From Viridibacillus soli (GTDB lineage Bacteria; Bacillota; Bacilli; Bacillales_A; Planococcaceae): a DNA stretch of 64,000 nt. The position numbers and the translations under genes were made by a program. The stretch covers positions 38,768-102,767 of the forward strand of contig NZ_JAEOAH010000022.1 of NCBI RefSeq assembly GCF_016612995.1, written 5' to 3'. Below the pieces are notes generated by a model. The model was not told the DNA's origin. It did not search any database and worked only from the letters and a program-made list of their open reading frames with translations. Positions 35,701 to 45,506 of this stretch are shown one piece after another (within the stretch, counting starts at the first letter, position 1; each line of letters begins with the position of its first letter).

Positions 35701-37227
35701 TTGGAGAAAAAACGTAAACTAAAACCGCGAGAAAACGTTGTATCTTTTATCCCGACTGGGGATTTTTATTATAATAAAGCATTGCAAGCGTTAGATCGTG
35801 AGCAATTTGATAAGGCGCATAAATATTTACAAAGAGCAGCAGAGCTTAGTCCAGAAGATTCACTTATTTTAATGCAATATGCTATTACTAAAATGGAACT
35901 TGATCAGCATGACCATGCATTAGAGCTTTTAAGGAAAGCGCATTCTATTGACCCGGATGAACCTGAAATTGTACTATTCTTAGCTGAAGTTTCTGCACAT
36001 CTTGGCATGACTGTGGAAGCAGGGAAATATGCAAAGCGTTATTTAGAATTAGATACTCAAGGCGTATATTCAGAAGAGGCGCTAGAAATTATCGATTTTG
36101 CAGAGCAAATGCAGGAGCAACCTACAGCTGAGGAGCCTCAAGATGCCGAAGTTGTATATTTACAGGAAAAAGCCCGCCGAATGATGGAAGAGGGTAATTT
36201 TAAAGATGCTATCGAGCTATTTGAAAAAATTATTGAAGAAAACCCGGATTTCTGGGCAGCTCATAATAATCTATCGCTTGCTTATTTTTATCTCGGTGAA
36301 ACAGAACAAGCAAGAGCGTTATTGCATCAAGTGTTAAAAGGGAACTTTGGTAATTTACATGCACTGTGTAATTTAACGGTCATGGCTTATTACGAAAAAA
36401 ATAAAGAAGAATTAGAAGAGTTACTTGAATTATTAGTGAAAATCCAACCATACTCATTTGAACATCGCTATAAACTAGGCGCTACTTTGGCGCTTGTCGG
36501 ACGCTACGGAGAAGCTTATAAATGGCTACGTAGTTTACAAAAACGTGGATTTGAGGGCGATCCTGGATTTTACTTTTGGCTATCTCATGCAGCTTACTTT
36601 TCTGGTAAAAAGACTGTAGGAAAAAGCGCTTGGAAAAAGTTGTTAGAAATTGATCCTGAGAAGGAAGGCTTTGAGCCATGGGCATATGAGAGTCGTGTAA
36701 CGAACCCAAATGCCATCGAGCAAAACCGTGAATATATCGTAGAAAAGCTTGAAAGTAAATATCGTAGCGATCGTCTATTTGGACTCTATTTAGTTGGCAA
36801 GACAATTCATAAACAGGAAATAATTGCACATCCTAGCTGGATTGATGTGGATGAATATTCATCTATGGAAAAGCTTTTTTTAGCGTATGCACTAGAGCAT
36901 GAATTTGATGCAAATGATAAAAGCATCGCCCCGTTTTTAAGAGCGATGGAAGTAGCCGATATTTTATATATGCAAACAATGCCCATTACAATGCCTAATA
37001 CATTTTTGTTCCAAATGTGGTTCGTTCTTTGTGAAAGAGCATTAGATGCCAGTTATCCGTTCAAAAATCCAAAAGCGCTTGCAGCTGCAGCAGATTATAT
37101 GTATAAATCTTCACGTATGAGCAGTATAACGAAAACGTCTATTGCCACGGTGTATGGCATTACTACAGCCACTTTATCGAAGTATGTGAACGAATTGATA
37201 AAATTTTTACCTGTATTTGATGCGTAA
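35701..37227 (+). CDS. yvcD: TPR-repeat protein, YvcD-like
   Basis: 508 residues. TPR units at about 20-130 (YYNKALQALDREQFDKAHKYLQRAAELSPED, HDHALELLRKAHSIDPDEPE) and 150-290; the C-terminal 200 residues are helical with no domain I recognise, ending in a short helix-turn-helix-like segment (TSIATVYGITTATLSKYVNEL). TTG 35701 has GGAGG at 7 nt. Same place as yvcD between hisI and trxB in B. subtilis. Function unknown; a cytosolic scaffold is likely. Confidence 0.85.
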   Translation: MEKKRKLKPRENVVSFIPTGDFYYNKALQALDREQFDKAHKYLQRAAELSPEDSLILMQYAITKMELDQHDHALELLRKAHSIDPDEPEIVLFLAEVSAHLGMTVEAGKYAKRYLELDTQGVYSEEALEIIDFAEQMQEQPTAEEPQDAEVVYLQEKARRMMEEGNFKDAIELFEKIIEENPDFWAAHNNLSLAYFYLGETEQARALLHQVLKGNFGNLHALCNLTVMAYYEKNKEELEELLELLVKIQPYSFEHRYKLGATLALVGRYGEAYKWLRSLQKRGFEGDPGFYFWLSHAAYFSGKKTVGKSAWKKLLEIDPEKEGFEPWAYESRVTNPNAIEQNREYIVEKLESKYRSDRLFGLYLVGKTIHKQEIIAHPSWIDVDEYSSMEKLFLAYALEHEFDANDKSIAPFLRAMEVADILYMQTMPITMPNTFLFQMWFVLCERALDASYPFKNPKALAAAADYMYKSSRMSSITKTSIATVYGITTATLSKYVNELIKFLPVFDA

Positions 37228-37242
37228 TTGCTGAAATGCTAA

Positions 37243-38274
<1,032 letters not shown>

Positions 38275-38378
38275 TGGATGGATTTAACAGGTTTTTAACA
38301 ATGCTGTAACCCATTTGCAATATTTTAAGGGTATAGTTATAAGTGCAATAACCCCCTTTTGAAATAGATATATTGGTA

Positions 38379-38424
38379 AGGCTGTTTCGCGGTAATTCGC
38401 CGTTAGAAGCAGCCTCTTTTTTAT
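38379..38424 (+). terminator. Intrinsic terminator after trxB
   Basis: AGGCTG-TTC ... GAA-CAGCCT with an inner GCG/CGC stem, then CTTTTTT. A weaker AAGGG...CCCTTTT element lies just before it (38327-38362). Confidence 0.75.
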
Positions 38425-38501
38425 GGATAGATGACAATTCGTTTTACATTATGCCGCTGTCAAGCTCAATCGTATGAATACATGTGTTTCCGTACATAAT
38501 T

Positions 38502-38531
38502 TTGTACGCTAATGGTGTAACAATGTATAAT
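38502..38531 (+). promoter_or_regulatory. Sigma-A promoter of the yvcI-rapZ-yvcK-whiA-crh cluster
   Basis: TTGTAC (38502-38507), 18-bp spacer, TATAAT (38526-38531). The start site at about 38538 rules out the upstream ATG at 38533 as start of the Nudix gene. Confidence 0.7.
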
Positions 38532-38568
38532 AATGAGTAGAAGATTAATAAGATATGGAGTGTCGTGT

Positions 38569-39051
38569 GTGCAGAGAATAGCGAATTTGATTGTTAAAAA
38601 AGATGACAAAGTTCTTTTACTGAAAAAACCACGACGAGGCTGGTACGTTGCGCCGGGTGGTAAAATAGAGAGTGGCGAGTCAATTTATACAGCTGCTAAT
38701 CGTGAATTTGGAGAAGAAACAGGAACAATTCCTTTAAACCCACATTTAAAGGGTATATATACAATGGTCATTAAAAATGACCAAGAAGTCGTTAATGAGT
38801 GGATGCTCTTTACATTTGTTGCAGATGGATTAGAAGGCATCCCTTATGAAGATACAGTTGAAGGTGTATTAGAATGGCATCCAATCGAAAGCTTGCACCA
38901 TTTACCGATGGCTGAAGGAGACCGTACAAATTTATTGTTTGCGGTATGTGAAAAAGGCATGCAGTACGGTACCTTTACTTATACAGAAGACTTTGAACTA
39001 TTGCATGAAACAATTCAAATATCAACTGAAGGAGATGGCATCAATGCCTAG
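38569..39051 (+). CDS. yvcI: Nudix hydrolase, YvcI-like
   Basis: 160 residues. Nudix box [25 protein letters not shown] (Gx5Ex7REUxEExGU). N-terminal [18 protein letters not shown] resembles 8-oxo-dGTP/nucleotide diphosphatases. GTG 38569 is chosen: GGAGTG lies about 6 nt upstream and the promoter position excludes 38533. Overlaps rapZ by 8 nt. Exact substrate unknown. Confidence 0.9.
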   Translation: MQRIANLIVKKDDKVLLLKKPRRGWYVAPGGKIESGESIYTAANREFGEETGTIPLNPHLKGIYTMVIKNDQEVVNEWMLFTFVADGLEGIPYEDTVEGVLEWHPIESLHHLPMAEGDRTNLLFAVCEKGMQYGTFTYTEDFELLHETIQISTEGDGINA

Positions 39052-39928
39052 CACACAACCAGTTAATGAATTAATAATTATTACGGGAATGTCTGGAGCA
39101 GGGAAAACTGTCGTAATCCAAAGTTTTGAAGATTTAGGTTTTTACTGCATCGATAATTTACCGCCTGCATTATTACCTACTTTTTTAACATTAATGAAAG
39201 AATCGAAAAAAGAATTTTCTCGTATAGCGGCTGTAATGGATTTACGTGGAGGAGATTTCTTTTCTTCACTAATCGAAGCCTTAGAGCAAATTGAAAAGCA
39301 AGATTTAGTCGTTACAAAAATATTATTTTTAGACGCAGATAATGAAACGCTTGTGAGACGCTATAAAGAAACACGTCGATCACACCCACTTGCACCAGCT
39401 GGCGGCTTGCCATTAGAAGGTATCCATCATGAGAGGGAGCTACTTGCTGAAGTGAAGGAAAAAGCGCAATTTATTTATAATACATCTAGCATGAAACCCC
39501 GTGAGTTACGCGAACGAATTATTGCACAATTTTCAGGCGCTGATTCTCGTAGATTTACTGTCAACGTTATGTCATTCGGATTTAAGCATGGCATGCCGAT
39601 TGATGCAGACTTAGTATTTGATGTTCGATTTTTACCGAACCCATATTATATAGAAAAATTACGGGCTAAAACAGGATTAGAGACAGAAGTTTCATCGTAT
39701 GTCCTAAAATATGATGAAACACAAACGTTAATTAATAAACTAGTAGATCTATTTGAATTTATGGTGCCACTATATAAAAAAGAGGGCAAAACACAACTCA
39801 TTATTGCATTTGGTTGCACTGGGGGACAGCATCGCTCAGTTACATTAGCGGAATATTTTGGTGACTATTTGAATAAAGATGTGCCAACAGTTATTACGCA
39901 TCGCGATATTGCTAAAAGAAAGGGCTAA
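39044..39928 (+). CDS. rapZ: RNase adapter / nucleotide-binding protein RapZ (YvcJ)
   Basis: 294 residues, family length. Walker A GMSGAGKT near the N-terminus; [20 protein letters not shown]-terminal domain [25 protein letters not shown] and [11 protein letters not shown], a phosphosugar-type site. In B. subtilis YvcJ hydrolyses GTP and affects competence; in E. coli RapZ guides RNase E to GlmZ. ATG 39044 follows GGAG by 9 nt. yvcK follows 4 nt after the stop. Confidence 0.94.
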   Translation: MPSTQPVNELIIITGMSGAGKTVVIQSFEDLGFYCIDNLPPALLPTFLTLMKESKKEFSRIAAVMDLRGGDFFSSLIEALEQIEKQDLVVTKILFLDADNETLVRRYKETRRSHPLAPAGGLPLEGIHHERELLAEVKEKAQFIYNTSSMKPRELRERIIAQFSGADSRRFTVNVMSFGFKHGMPIDADLVFDVRFLPNPYYIEKLRAKTGLETEVSSYVLKYDETQTLINKLVDLFEFMVPLYKKEGKTQLIIAFGCTGGQHRSVTLAEYFGDYLNKDVPTVITHRDIAKRKG

Positions 39929-39932
39929 TTCT

Positions 39933-40913
39933 ATGGAGAAAAGAAATACGCGAATCGTCATCCTTGGCGGGGGGACGGGATTATCAACGCTTTTACGCGG
40001 TTTAAAAAAGTTTCCTATCGACTTAACTGCGATTGTGACGGTAGCGGATGATGGGGGAAGCTCAGGTAGGTTACGAGATGACTATGATATTCCGCCACCA
40101 GGAGATGTGCGAAATGTCATCGCAGCATTATCGGGAGTGGAGCCTTTAGTAGAAGAAATGTTCCAATATCGATTTTCAGCTTCTGATGATTTGGGTGGTC
40201 ATTCACTTGGTAATTTAATGTTAACCGCATTAACGGAAATTACTGGGGATTTTTCTCATGCCATTCGAGAAATGAGTCGTGTCTTAAATGTGCATGGTAA
40301 AGTTTTACCTGCAGCAAATCAGAGAATTACACTTTTTGCTGAGCTAATTGATGGTACAATTGTACAAGGCGAATCTAAAATTCCTACCTTCAATACAGGT
40401 ATTAAAAGGGTGTTCTTATCACCTGAGGATGTGAAACCGCTACCAGAGGCAGTTAGTGCGATTAATAGAGCTGATATAATTATTATTGGCCCGGGAAGCT
40501 TATATACGAGCATATTACCGAATTTGTTAGTAGAGGATATACAAAAAGCAATCATTAACGCAAAAGGTAAGAAAGTTTATATTTGCAATTTGATGACACA
40601 AGCAGGCGAGACACAGCATTTCTCGGCATCTGACCATGTGCAGGCTTTATATGATCATGTGGGGCAACCCTTTATTCAAACGATTTTAATTAATAAAGAA
40701 GAAGTACCTGCATCTATTCGTGCAGCTTATAAAGAGGAAGAGGCTGAGCCAGTTAAATTTGATGTCGGTCGATTGGAAAATATGGGCATTCACGTCGTGA
40801 AAAAGGAAATCGCTACTGTTCATAATGGTGTCGTTCGTCATGAAGCATCAATGGTTGCTGAATGGTTAGTGGAGTATGCATGTTCCTTTAACAAAGATAC
40901 AAAAGCGGAATAA
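39933..40913 (+). CDS. yvcK: YvcK, gluconeogenesis/cell-shape factor (CofD-like fold)
   Basis: 326 residues. N-terminal ILGGGTGLSTLLRGLKKFP, VTVADDGGSSGRLRDDYDIPPPGDVRNVI, GGHSLGNLMLTAL and IGPGSLYTSILPNLLV are invariant-looking family motifs that bind UDP-sugars. In B. subtilis YvcK is needed for growth on gluconeogenic carbon sources and for localisation of PBP1. ATG 39933 with AAAGGG 8 nt upstream. Central gene of the rapZ-yvcK-whiA block. Confidence 0.94.
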   Translation: MEKRNTRIVILGGGTGLSTLLRGLKKFPIDLTAIVTVADDGGSSGRLRDDYDIPPPGDVRNVIAALSGVEPLVEEMFQYRFSASDDLGGHSLGNLMLTALTEITGDFSHAIREMSRVLNVHGKVLPAANQRITLFAELIDGTIVQGESKIPTFNTGIKRVFLSPEDVKPLPEAVSAINRADIIIIGPGSLYTSILPNLLVEDIQKAIINAKGKKVYICNLMTQAGETQHFSASDHVQALYDHVGQPFIQTILINKEEVPASIRAAYKEEEAEPVKFDVGRLENMGIHVVKKEIATVHNGVVRHEASMVAEWLVEYACSFNKDTKAE

Positions 40914-40959
40914 CATATCATTAAATTATATATAAATTATGATAGAGAGGGGGATTACT

Positions 40960-41907
40960 ATGTCATTTGCTTCAGAAACAAAAAAAGAGCTTACTCAAGT
41001 TGAAGCAGACGATGAAAGCTTAAAAGCAGAACTATCAGCCCTCATTCGAATGAATGGCTCTCTGTCATTTGCAAATCGTCAATTAAGTTTAGATATTCAA
41101 ACTGAAAATGCAGCAATTGCACGAAGGATTTATACGGTAATGAAAAAGTTTTATAATTATCGAATAGAGCTTCTTGTAAGAAAGAAGATGCGGCTAAAGA
41201 AGAACAATGTTTATATCTGTCGTGTGAGAGAGGGAGCAAAAGAAATTCTGGATGATCTAGAGATTGTTTCAGGTAACTTTTTGTTCAATCATACGATTTC
41301 AGATGAGTTAGTAAAAACAACAAGTAGTAAGCGTTCTTATTTAAGAGGTGCCTTTTTAGCTAGTGGCTCTGTTAATAATCCTGAAACGTCGGCGTACCAT
41401 TTAGAGGTGTATTCGCTTTATAAAGAACATGGCGAGGCACTTGCGGATTTAATGAATAAATTCGAATTAAATGCTAAAACAATCGAAAGAAAAAAGGGAT
41501 TTGTCACATACTTAAAGGAAGCAGAGAAAATTTCAGACTTTTTAAGTTTAGTAGGTGCACATCAGGCGATGATGAAGTTTGAAGATGTGCGCATCGTACG
41601 TGATATGCGAAATAGTGTGAATCGTCTTGTGAACTGTGAAACAGCAAATTTAAATAAAACAATTGGTGCAGCGGTTCGCCAAGTGGAAAATATTCGATAT
41701 ATCGATACTAGTATAGGCATTGACCAGCTACCTGAAAAACTTCGGGAAATTGCACGATTACGCGTTGAATATCAAGAAGTGACTTTAAAGGAGCTAGGTG
41801 AAATGGTATCAGCAGGTACCGTTAGTAAATCAGGTGTTAATCATCGCCTTCGTAAAATTGACGATATTGCAGATACATTACGTCGAGGCGAAACGGTGAA
41901 ACTTTAA
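40960..41907 (+). CDS. whiA: WhiA, DNA-binding developmental/cell-division regulator
   Basis: 315 residues. LAGLIDADG-like N-terminal part ([11 protein letters not shown]..., [23 protein letters not shown]) and C-terminal helix-turn-helix ([19 protein letters not shown]...[12 protein letters not shown]). In B. subtilis WhiA affects cell division and chromosome segregation. GAGAGGGGG precedes ATG 40960. An in-frame ATG at 40939 lies before the ribosome site and is rejected. Confidence 0.95.
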   Translation: MSFASETKKELTQVEADDESLKAELSALIRMNGSLSFANRQLSLDIQTENAAIARRIYTVMKKFYNYRIELLVRKKMRLKKNNVYICRVREGAKEILDDLEIVSGNFLFNHTISDELVKTTSSKRSYLRGAFLASGSVNNPETSAYHLEVYSLYKEHGEALADLMNKFELNAKTIERKKGFVTYLKEAEKISDFLSLVGAHQAMMKFEDVRIVRDMRNSVNRLVNCETANLNKTIGAAVRQVENIRYIDTSIGIDQLPEKLREIARLRVEYQEVTLKELGEMVSAGTVSKSGVNHRLRKIDDIADTLRRGETVKL

Positions 41908-41942
41908 CGAAACTGCAAGTACTTATAGGGGGAGTAGAACCA

Positions 41943-42200
41943 ATGGCAGAACAACAAGTAGAAGTTAAATTAAAATCAGGATTACAGGCAAGACAAGCGG
42001 CATTATTCGTACAAGAAGCGAACCGCTACTCTGCAGATATATTTTTAACAAAAGATGATAAAAAGGTAAATGCAAAAAGTATTATGGGTATTATGAGTTT
42101 AGCTATTGCAAAAGGATCTGAAGTTATTTTAAGTGCAGATGGTTCAGATGAAGAGCATGCTATAGCAGGCCTCACAAAGCTAATTCAAGCAGAAGATTGA
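41943..42200 (+). CDS. crh: Catabolite repression HPr-like protein Crh
   Basis: 85 residues, HPr fold. Position 15 is Gln (SGLQARQAALFV) where HPr has the PEP-phosphorylated His, while Ser46 in AKSIMGIMSL is kept. This pair of features identifies Crh: not a PTS phosphocarrier, but a substrate of HprK (encoded at 25318) that serves as CcpA cofactor when Ser46 is phosphorylated. Gene order whiA-crh is that of Bacillus. GGGGGAG lies 5-10 nt upstream. Confidence 0.95.
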   Translation: MAEQQVEVKLKSGLQARQAALFVQEANRYSADIFLTKDDKKVNAKSIMGIMSLAIAKGSEVILSADGSDEEHAIAGLTKLIQAED

Positions 42201-42209
42201 TGTAAACAT

Positions 42210-42250
42210 AAAAAGCGCTATTCTCAGTATAAGAGAATAGCGCTTTTTTA
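42210..42250. terminator. Bidirectional terminator between crh and clpP
   Basis: AAAAAGCGCTATTCTC (42210-42225) and its exact complement (42233-42248) with a 7-nt loop and T/A runs. Confidence 0.88.
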
Positions 42251-42256
42251 TGCTAC

Positions 42257-42847
42257 TTATTTATTTTCGTTACGTACGAAAATGTCGTCGATTAAACCAT
42301 ATTCTTTTGCGCGTTCAGCAGTCATGAAATTATCACGATCAGTATCTCTTGCTAACACTTCAATTGGTTGACCTGTACGTTCAGCTAAAATGCCGTTTAA
42401 TTTTTCGCGAAGGAATAAAATGCGTTTTGCAGCAATTTCAATTTCAGTCGCTTGACCTTGAGCGCCACCAAGTGGTTGGTGAATCATTACTTCAGCATTT
42501 GGTAATGCAAAGCGTTTGCCTTTTTCACCAGCAGCGAGTAAGAAAGCACCCATAGATGCAGCCATACCGATACAAATTGTTTGGACATTAGGTTTGATGA
42601 ATTGCATAGTATCGTAGATTGCCATACCAGCTGTAATGCTACCACCAGGGCTGTTAATGTATAAAGAGATATCTTTTTCAGGATCCTCTGCTTCTAAAAA
42701 TAGAAGTTGAGCAACGATAGAGTTTGCAACGTTATCATCGATTGCGCTTCCTAGTAAAATAATACGGTCTTTCAATAAGCGTGAGTAAATGTCATAAGCA
42801 CGTTCACCGCGGTTTGTTTGTTCAATAACTGTAGGAATTAAGTTCAT
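42257..42847 (-). CDS. clpP: ATP-dependent Clp protease proteolytic subunit
   Basis: 196 residues. Catalytic triad Ser98 ([10 protein letters not shown]), His123 ([11 protein letters not shown]) and Asp172 (DTDRDNF). Begins [25 protein letters not shown] as in Bacillus. Forms the 14-mer protease barrel with ClpC, ClpX or ClpE. GGAGG lies 8 nt before ATG 42847. A CtsR box overlaps its promoter. Confidence 0.97.
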   Translation of the reverse strand: MNLIPTVIEQTNRGERAYDIYSRLLKDRIILLGSAIDDNVANSIVAQLLFLEAEDPEKDISLYINSPGGSITAGMAIYDTMQFIKPNVQTICIGMAASMGAFLLAAGEKGKRFALPNAEVMIHQPLGGAQGQATEIEIAAKRILFLREKLNGILAERTGQPIEVLARDTDRDNFMTAERAKEYGLIDDIFVRNENK

Positions 42848-42916
42848 AAGAATAGCCTCCTCAAAGGATAAATTCAATTTTCGTATGTAAAAGCAAATTG
42901 CTTTTACTGTACCTTT

Positions 42917-42947
42917 ATCATACACATGATGGTCAAGGAAGGTCAAA
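42917..42947 (-). promoter_or_regulatory. clpP promoter overlapped by a CtsR box
   Basis: CtsR heptad direct repeat GGTCAAG-GAA-GGTCAAA at 42931-42947 on the plus strand (one mismatch to RGTCAAANANRGTCAAA). On the minus strand TTGACC (42946-42941), 18-bp spacer and TATGAT (42922-42917) form the promoter, so CtsR binding would block it until heat or other protein stress. Confidence 0.8.
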
Positions 42948-42972
42948 TAATTCGAATCCAATAAACCTATAG

Positions 42973-43001
42973 TTGAATTGTTTTGATTTCCTTTGTATAA
43001 T
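42973..43001 (+). promoter_or_regulatory. Promoter of the tRNA-Arg gene
   Basis: TTGAAT (42973-42978), 17-bp spacer, TATAAT (42996-43001), 24 nt before the tRNA. Confidence 0.8.
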
Positions 43002-43024
43002 AGTAAAGTCTCAATTGTTACATA

Positions 43025-43096
43025 GCCCTCGTAGTGTAATGGATAACACATAAGATTCCGGTTCTTAGGCTGGGGGTTCGATTCCCTCCGAGGGCA
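43025..43096 (+). tRNA. tRNA-Arg, anticodon CCG
   Basis: 72 nt. Acceptor GCCCTCG / CGAGGGC with discriminator A43096; D arm GTGT-ACAC; anticodon stem TAAGA / TCTTA with loop TTCCGGT, anticodon CCG (codon CGG); T loop TTCGATT. CCA is not encoded. A bulged hairpin (43108-43141) follows. Remains of a tyrosine recombinase lie directly downstream, suggesting past use as an integration site. Confidence 0.95.
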
Positions 43097-43212
43097 TACA
43101 AGAAAGAGAGGGTAAACCCTTACTACACAAGGGTTTACCTCATATAAGTCAATAGAACGGGTAATAGAACTATAACTAATTATACCCAATTATACCCTTG
43201 GTAAATCATCTT

Positions 43213-43240
43213 CTAATCACTTTTTTGATTAGGAGTTTTT
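43213..43240 (+). terminator. Hairpin-T element downstream of the tRNA
   Basis: CTAATCA / TGATTAG followed by GAGTTTTTTT. Confidence 0.6.
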
Positions 43241-43272
43241 TTATGACTACAAGTAAGGCGTAACAGTAAAGC

Positions 43273-43681
43273 CCGCAAACATTACCGACATAACTTGATG
43301 TTAATACATTTGTAGGATTAATGAATTATATTGCTATACTTATCCTATACAGGACTGGCATCAGAATAAATACACTGGTGATGTTAGACGAGTAGAAACT
43401 ACTAATAAGACTTTGAACTTAGATGGCAGCATAATTATATGAAATTGCCAAGAAACGCAATAAGCAAAATAATTCTTTTGTTTTCATCAATTCACAAGGC
43501 AAGACGATAAAAGCAATAACTGTTCAACCAATGGGATAACTAAGAAACTTCACAAATATACAAAGCAGCTAGTATAGCGCTGATTTCTAAGTCATTAGGA
43601 CACTCCAATTTAGAAGTTACGAAGCAGTATTTAGATTTAGATATGGACGAGATAATAGGGAGTTTGAGGGGTTTTATATAA
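43273..43681 (+). pseudogene. Decayed tyrosine recombinase (integrase)
   Basis: Pieces in shifting frames read as a phage-type integrase: TLPT-stop-LDVNTFVGLMNY, then IAILILYRTGIRINTLVMLDE with the catalytic Arg region (43285-43389), TLNLDGSIII, YEIAKKRNKQNNSFVFINSQ (43440-43500), and the C-terminal box SLGHSNLEVTKQYLDLD (ending TAA 43681) that holds the His and the nucleophile Tyr. The HxxR region between is unreadable and stops interrupt at least four times. A dead integrase immediately behind a tRNA points to the relic of an integrated element. Confidence 0.8.
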
Positions 43682-43737
43682 ATATATATTTTGATACTAG
43701 CGAAGATTCTTAATATAGAGAAGGATTACCTTAAAAA

Positions 43738-44025
43738 TGAACCGAGCCCTATAAAGTAGACAGTTTAATAAAAAGGTAGTTGGTAGTGGTAGGTTGTGAT
43801 GGTTTTGGTAGGCTTCCGCTAGCTTCAACTAATGTTCGTTTCGTAATGCCAGCTACTTAAGACATCGTATGCGACACTTTCAAGAGTAGCGACATCTTTA
43901 ACATAGGATAAATACGCCATTTGCCCATTTTAATGGGGTAGATAATTAATATCGTGTCTGTTACGAATCCTTTTACCGGCACAACTTCTATAAATTTTCT
44001 TAATCTACAATCAGAGCAGGTGGTC
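43738..44025 (-). mobile_element. IS3-family insertion sequence remnant
   Basis: 43738-43762 begins TGAACCGAGCCC and resembles an IS3-group terminal inverted repeat. On the minus strand LRKFIEVVPVKGFVTD (about 44010-43955) and, after a frameshift, DINYLPH-stop-NGQMAYLSYVKDVATLE...VAYDVLSS (43953-43825) are the first part of an OrfB DDE transposase, containing the first catalytic Asp. The rest of the catalytic domain is deleted between 43825 and the terminus. The other end of the element is not identified. Confidence 0.7.
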
Positions 44026-44230
44026 AAAGGCTCTTTTTAATTTGATGGGCTACTCCAATTGTGGAATACTCCATAAATGGTGTTGCGCAGAAAAACTTGA
44101 ATTTTGTGAGTCCAAAATCTTGCCGTAGATTCAGTATTCTTTTGCTCGTTTTTTATGGGGAAATGAATCATTTGAAAGCTGTACAATTTTGGTTAATCGA
44201 CAACTTTGTTAGAAAAACTTCCATCTTTGA

Positions 44231-44400
44231 TTACCTGTGCATTTTCCTTTTTTTTAAAAACAACACAATAAATAAAATTATTCCTGTGACTAGAATTAAA
44301 GAATGAAATAAATTAATTTCATTATAAAATGAGAAAAAAGCCCTAGACCTATAAATAGACAAGCACCAAATTCTAATTTTTCATATGGTCTCTTTTTCAC
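44231..44400 (-). pseudogene. Small two-helix membrane protein gene, frameshifted
   Basis: Minus strand: AGGGGG lies 7-8 nt before GTG 44400, then KKRPYEKLEFGACLFIGLGLFS; after a one-base slip the next frame gives FYNEINLFHSLILVTGIILF and a basic end KKRKMHR before TAA 44231. The pieces fit one 55-residue protein with two membrane helices. Without the slip translation stops after about 35 codons. Family unknown. The intervening plus-strand frame at 44061-44306 has no support. Confidence 0.45.
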
Positions 44401-44584
44401 AATTGTTCCCCCTAATAAACTCAAAGCGTTTGTTAAACACCGACTTAAAATAATATTACTATATCAATTATCTGATTTATATCAAAAATAAACACAAATG
44501 GAAAAAGGACTGAAACTTATCATTAGCACCGCCCGCATCGCATAGAATGAAAAGATTGAAAAATGTATAAGGGGCGAAAAGGCG

Positions 44585-45376
44585 ATTACTACCTTCGTTA
44601 CGCAATCATTGGAAGAAATACGTTTTTGGTCTAGGATAATGAAAGAACACGTTTATTTTTTAAGTTTAGGATTTACCGCAGATCAAACGCAACTTATACA
44701 AGAAGCAAGACAATATGTTGGTCTGTTTCAACGGATTGAAGAACAAATTAGCGTCTACAATGAAAAGACAGATCCTGAAGTGATTAGACTACTGAACGTC
44801 CAAGTATACCAGGCAGCTGTTTCCGTTTGGGCATATAAACGAAAAGTTCTAGGATTAATATTGCGCTGTGAAATTGTGTCCAATAATATTCCGTTACTCG
44901 TTGACCATACGAGCAGAGAAGCGGCTTATTTTGCTAAACGATTAAAGGAATTAAATGAAGGAAAGCTGAAACCATTACCAGAAGCTATTATAAAAGAAAA
45001 TGTATTTTTCCTTAAGATAATGGCGGACCATTCAAAGTTTATAGGTCATTTGTTAGATCCTTCTGAAAGAAAACTCGTCGACCAGGCAAGAGAGTTCAGT
45101 AATGATTTTGATCAATTACTTTTCCAAGCGCAAGATTTGGATCATATGCGCCCGCAGTCAGAAACGGTGCCATTATTGGACCACTTTCTTGATCAAAATC
45201 GTGTATCAGTGGTATCGCTACGTGAATTCAAGAAAACGGCTAGAGATTTAATTGAAGCTTGTAAAATTAAAAGTAATATCCCCACACTTCTTGCAGATCA
45301 CGTATTTCGAGAAGCGGATCATTTTCTTCATATTATTGATGCATTTGATGAGCATCTTAGTGCACAACAAACCTAA
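44585..45376 (+). CDS. DUF2935 protein (tandem four-helix domains)
   Basis: 256-264 residues. Two similar halves: SLEEIRFWSRIMKEHVYFLSLG...IQEARQY and IIKENVFFLKIMADHSKFIGHLLD...VDQAREF, each followed by a helix with VDHTSREAAYF or ADHVFREADHF. The spaced Glu/His residues suggest metal-binding helical bundles; members in spore-formers are of unknown function. AAGGGG (44569-44574) points to codon 44585, which is ATT; reading from there gives ITTFVTQSLEEIRFW, an N-terminus of the expected kind. The first ordinary start is TTG 44609, with no ribosome site. Confidence 0.8.
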   Translation: MTTFVTQSLEEIRFWSRIMKEHVYFLSLGFTADQTQLIQEARQYVGLFQRIEEQISVYNEKTDPEVIRLLNVQVYQAAVSVWAYKRKVLGLILRCEIVSNNIPLLVDHTSREAAYFAKRLKELNEGKLKPLPEAIIKENVFFLKIMADHSKFIGHLLDPSERKLVDQAREFSNDFDQLLFQAQDLDHMRPQSETVPLLDHFLDQNRVSVVSLREFKKTARDLIEACKIKSNIPTLLADHVFREADHFLHIIDAFDEHLSAQQT

Positions 45377-45379
45377 AAA

Positions 45380-45428
45380 ATGGCTGTCACAAAAGTCGAT
45401 AAAACCGACTTTATGGCAGCCGTTTTTA
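45380..45428 (+). terminator. Intrinsic terminator after the DUF2935 gene
   Basis: GGCTG...CAGCC with inner AGTCG...CGACT, then GTTTTT. Confidence 0.75.
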
Positions 45429-45459
45429 ATTTTGTAAAATTAGAAATTGTTATGTAAAA

Positions 45460-45493
45460 AAATCACCTTTATAGGATAAAAGTGATTTCAAAT
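45460..45493 (-). terminator. Intrinsic terminator of the minus-strand tetR gene
   Basis: On the minus strand AAATCACTTTT pairs with AAAGGTGATTT and is followed by T residues. Confidence 0.65.
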
Positions 45494-45506
45494 TTGCTTA
45501 TGTTGC

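Noticed and set aside
42848..43189. N-terminal extension of clpP through the tRNA region
   Set aside because: The frame is open by chance and reads the tRNA backwards; ATG 42847 has a perfect ribosome site and the standard N-terminus.
44061..44306. 81-codon plus-strand frame in the tRNA-Arg scar
   Set aside because: No ribosome site, and the opposite strand has better evidence (small membrane protein remnant).
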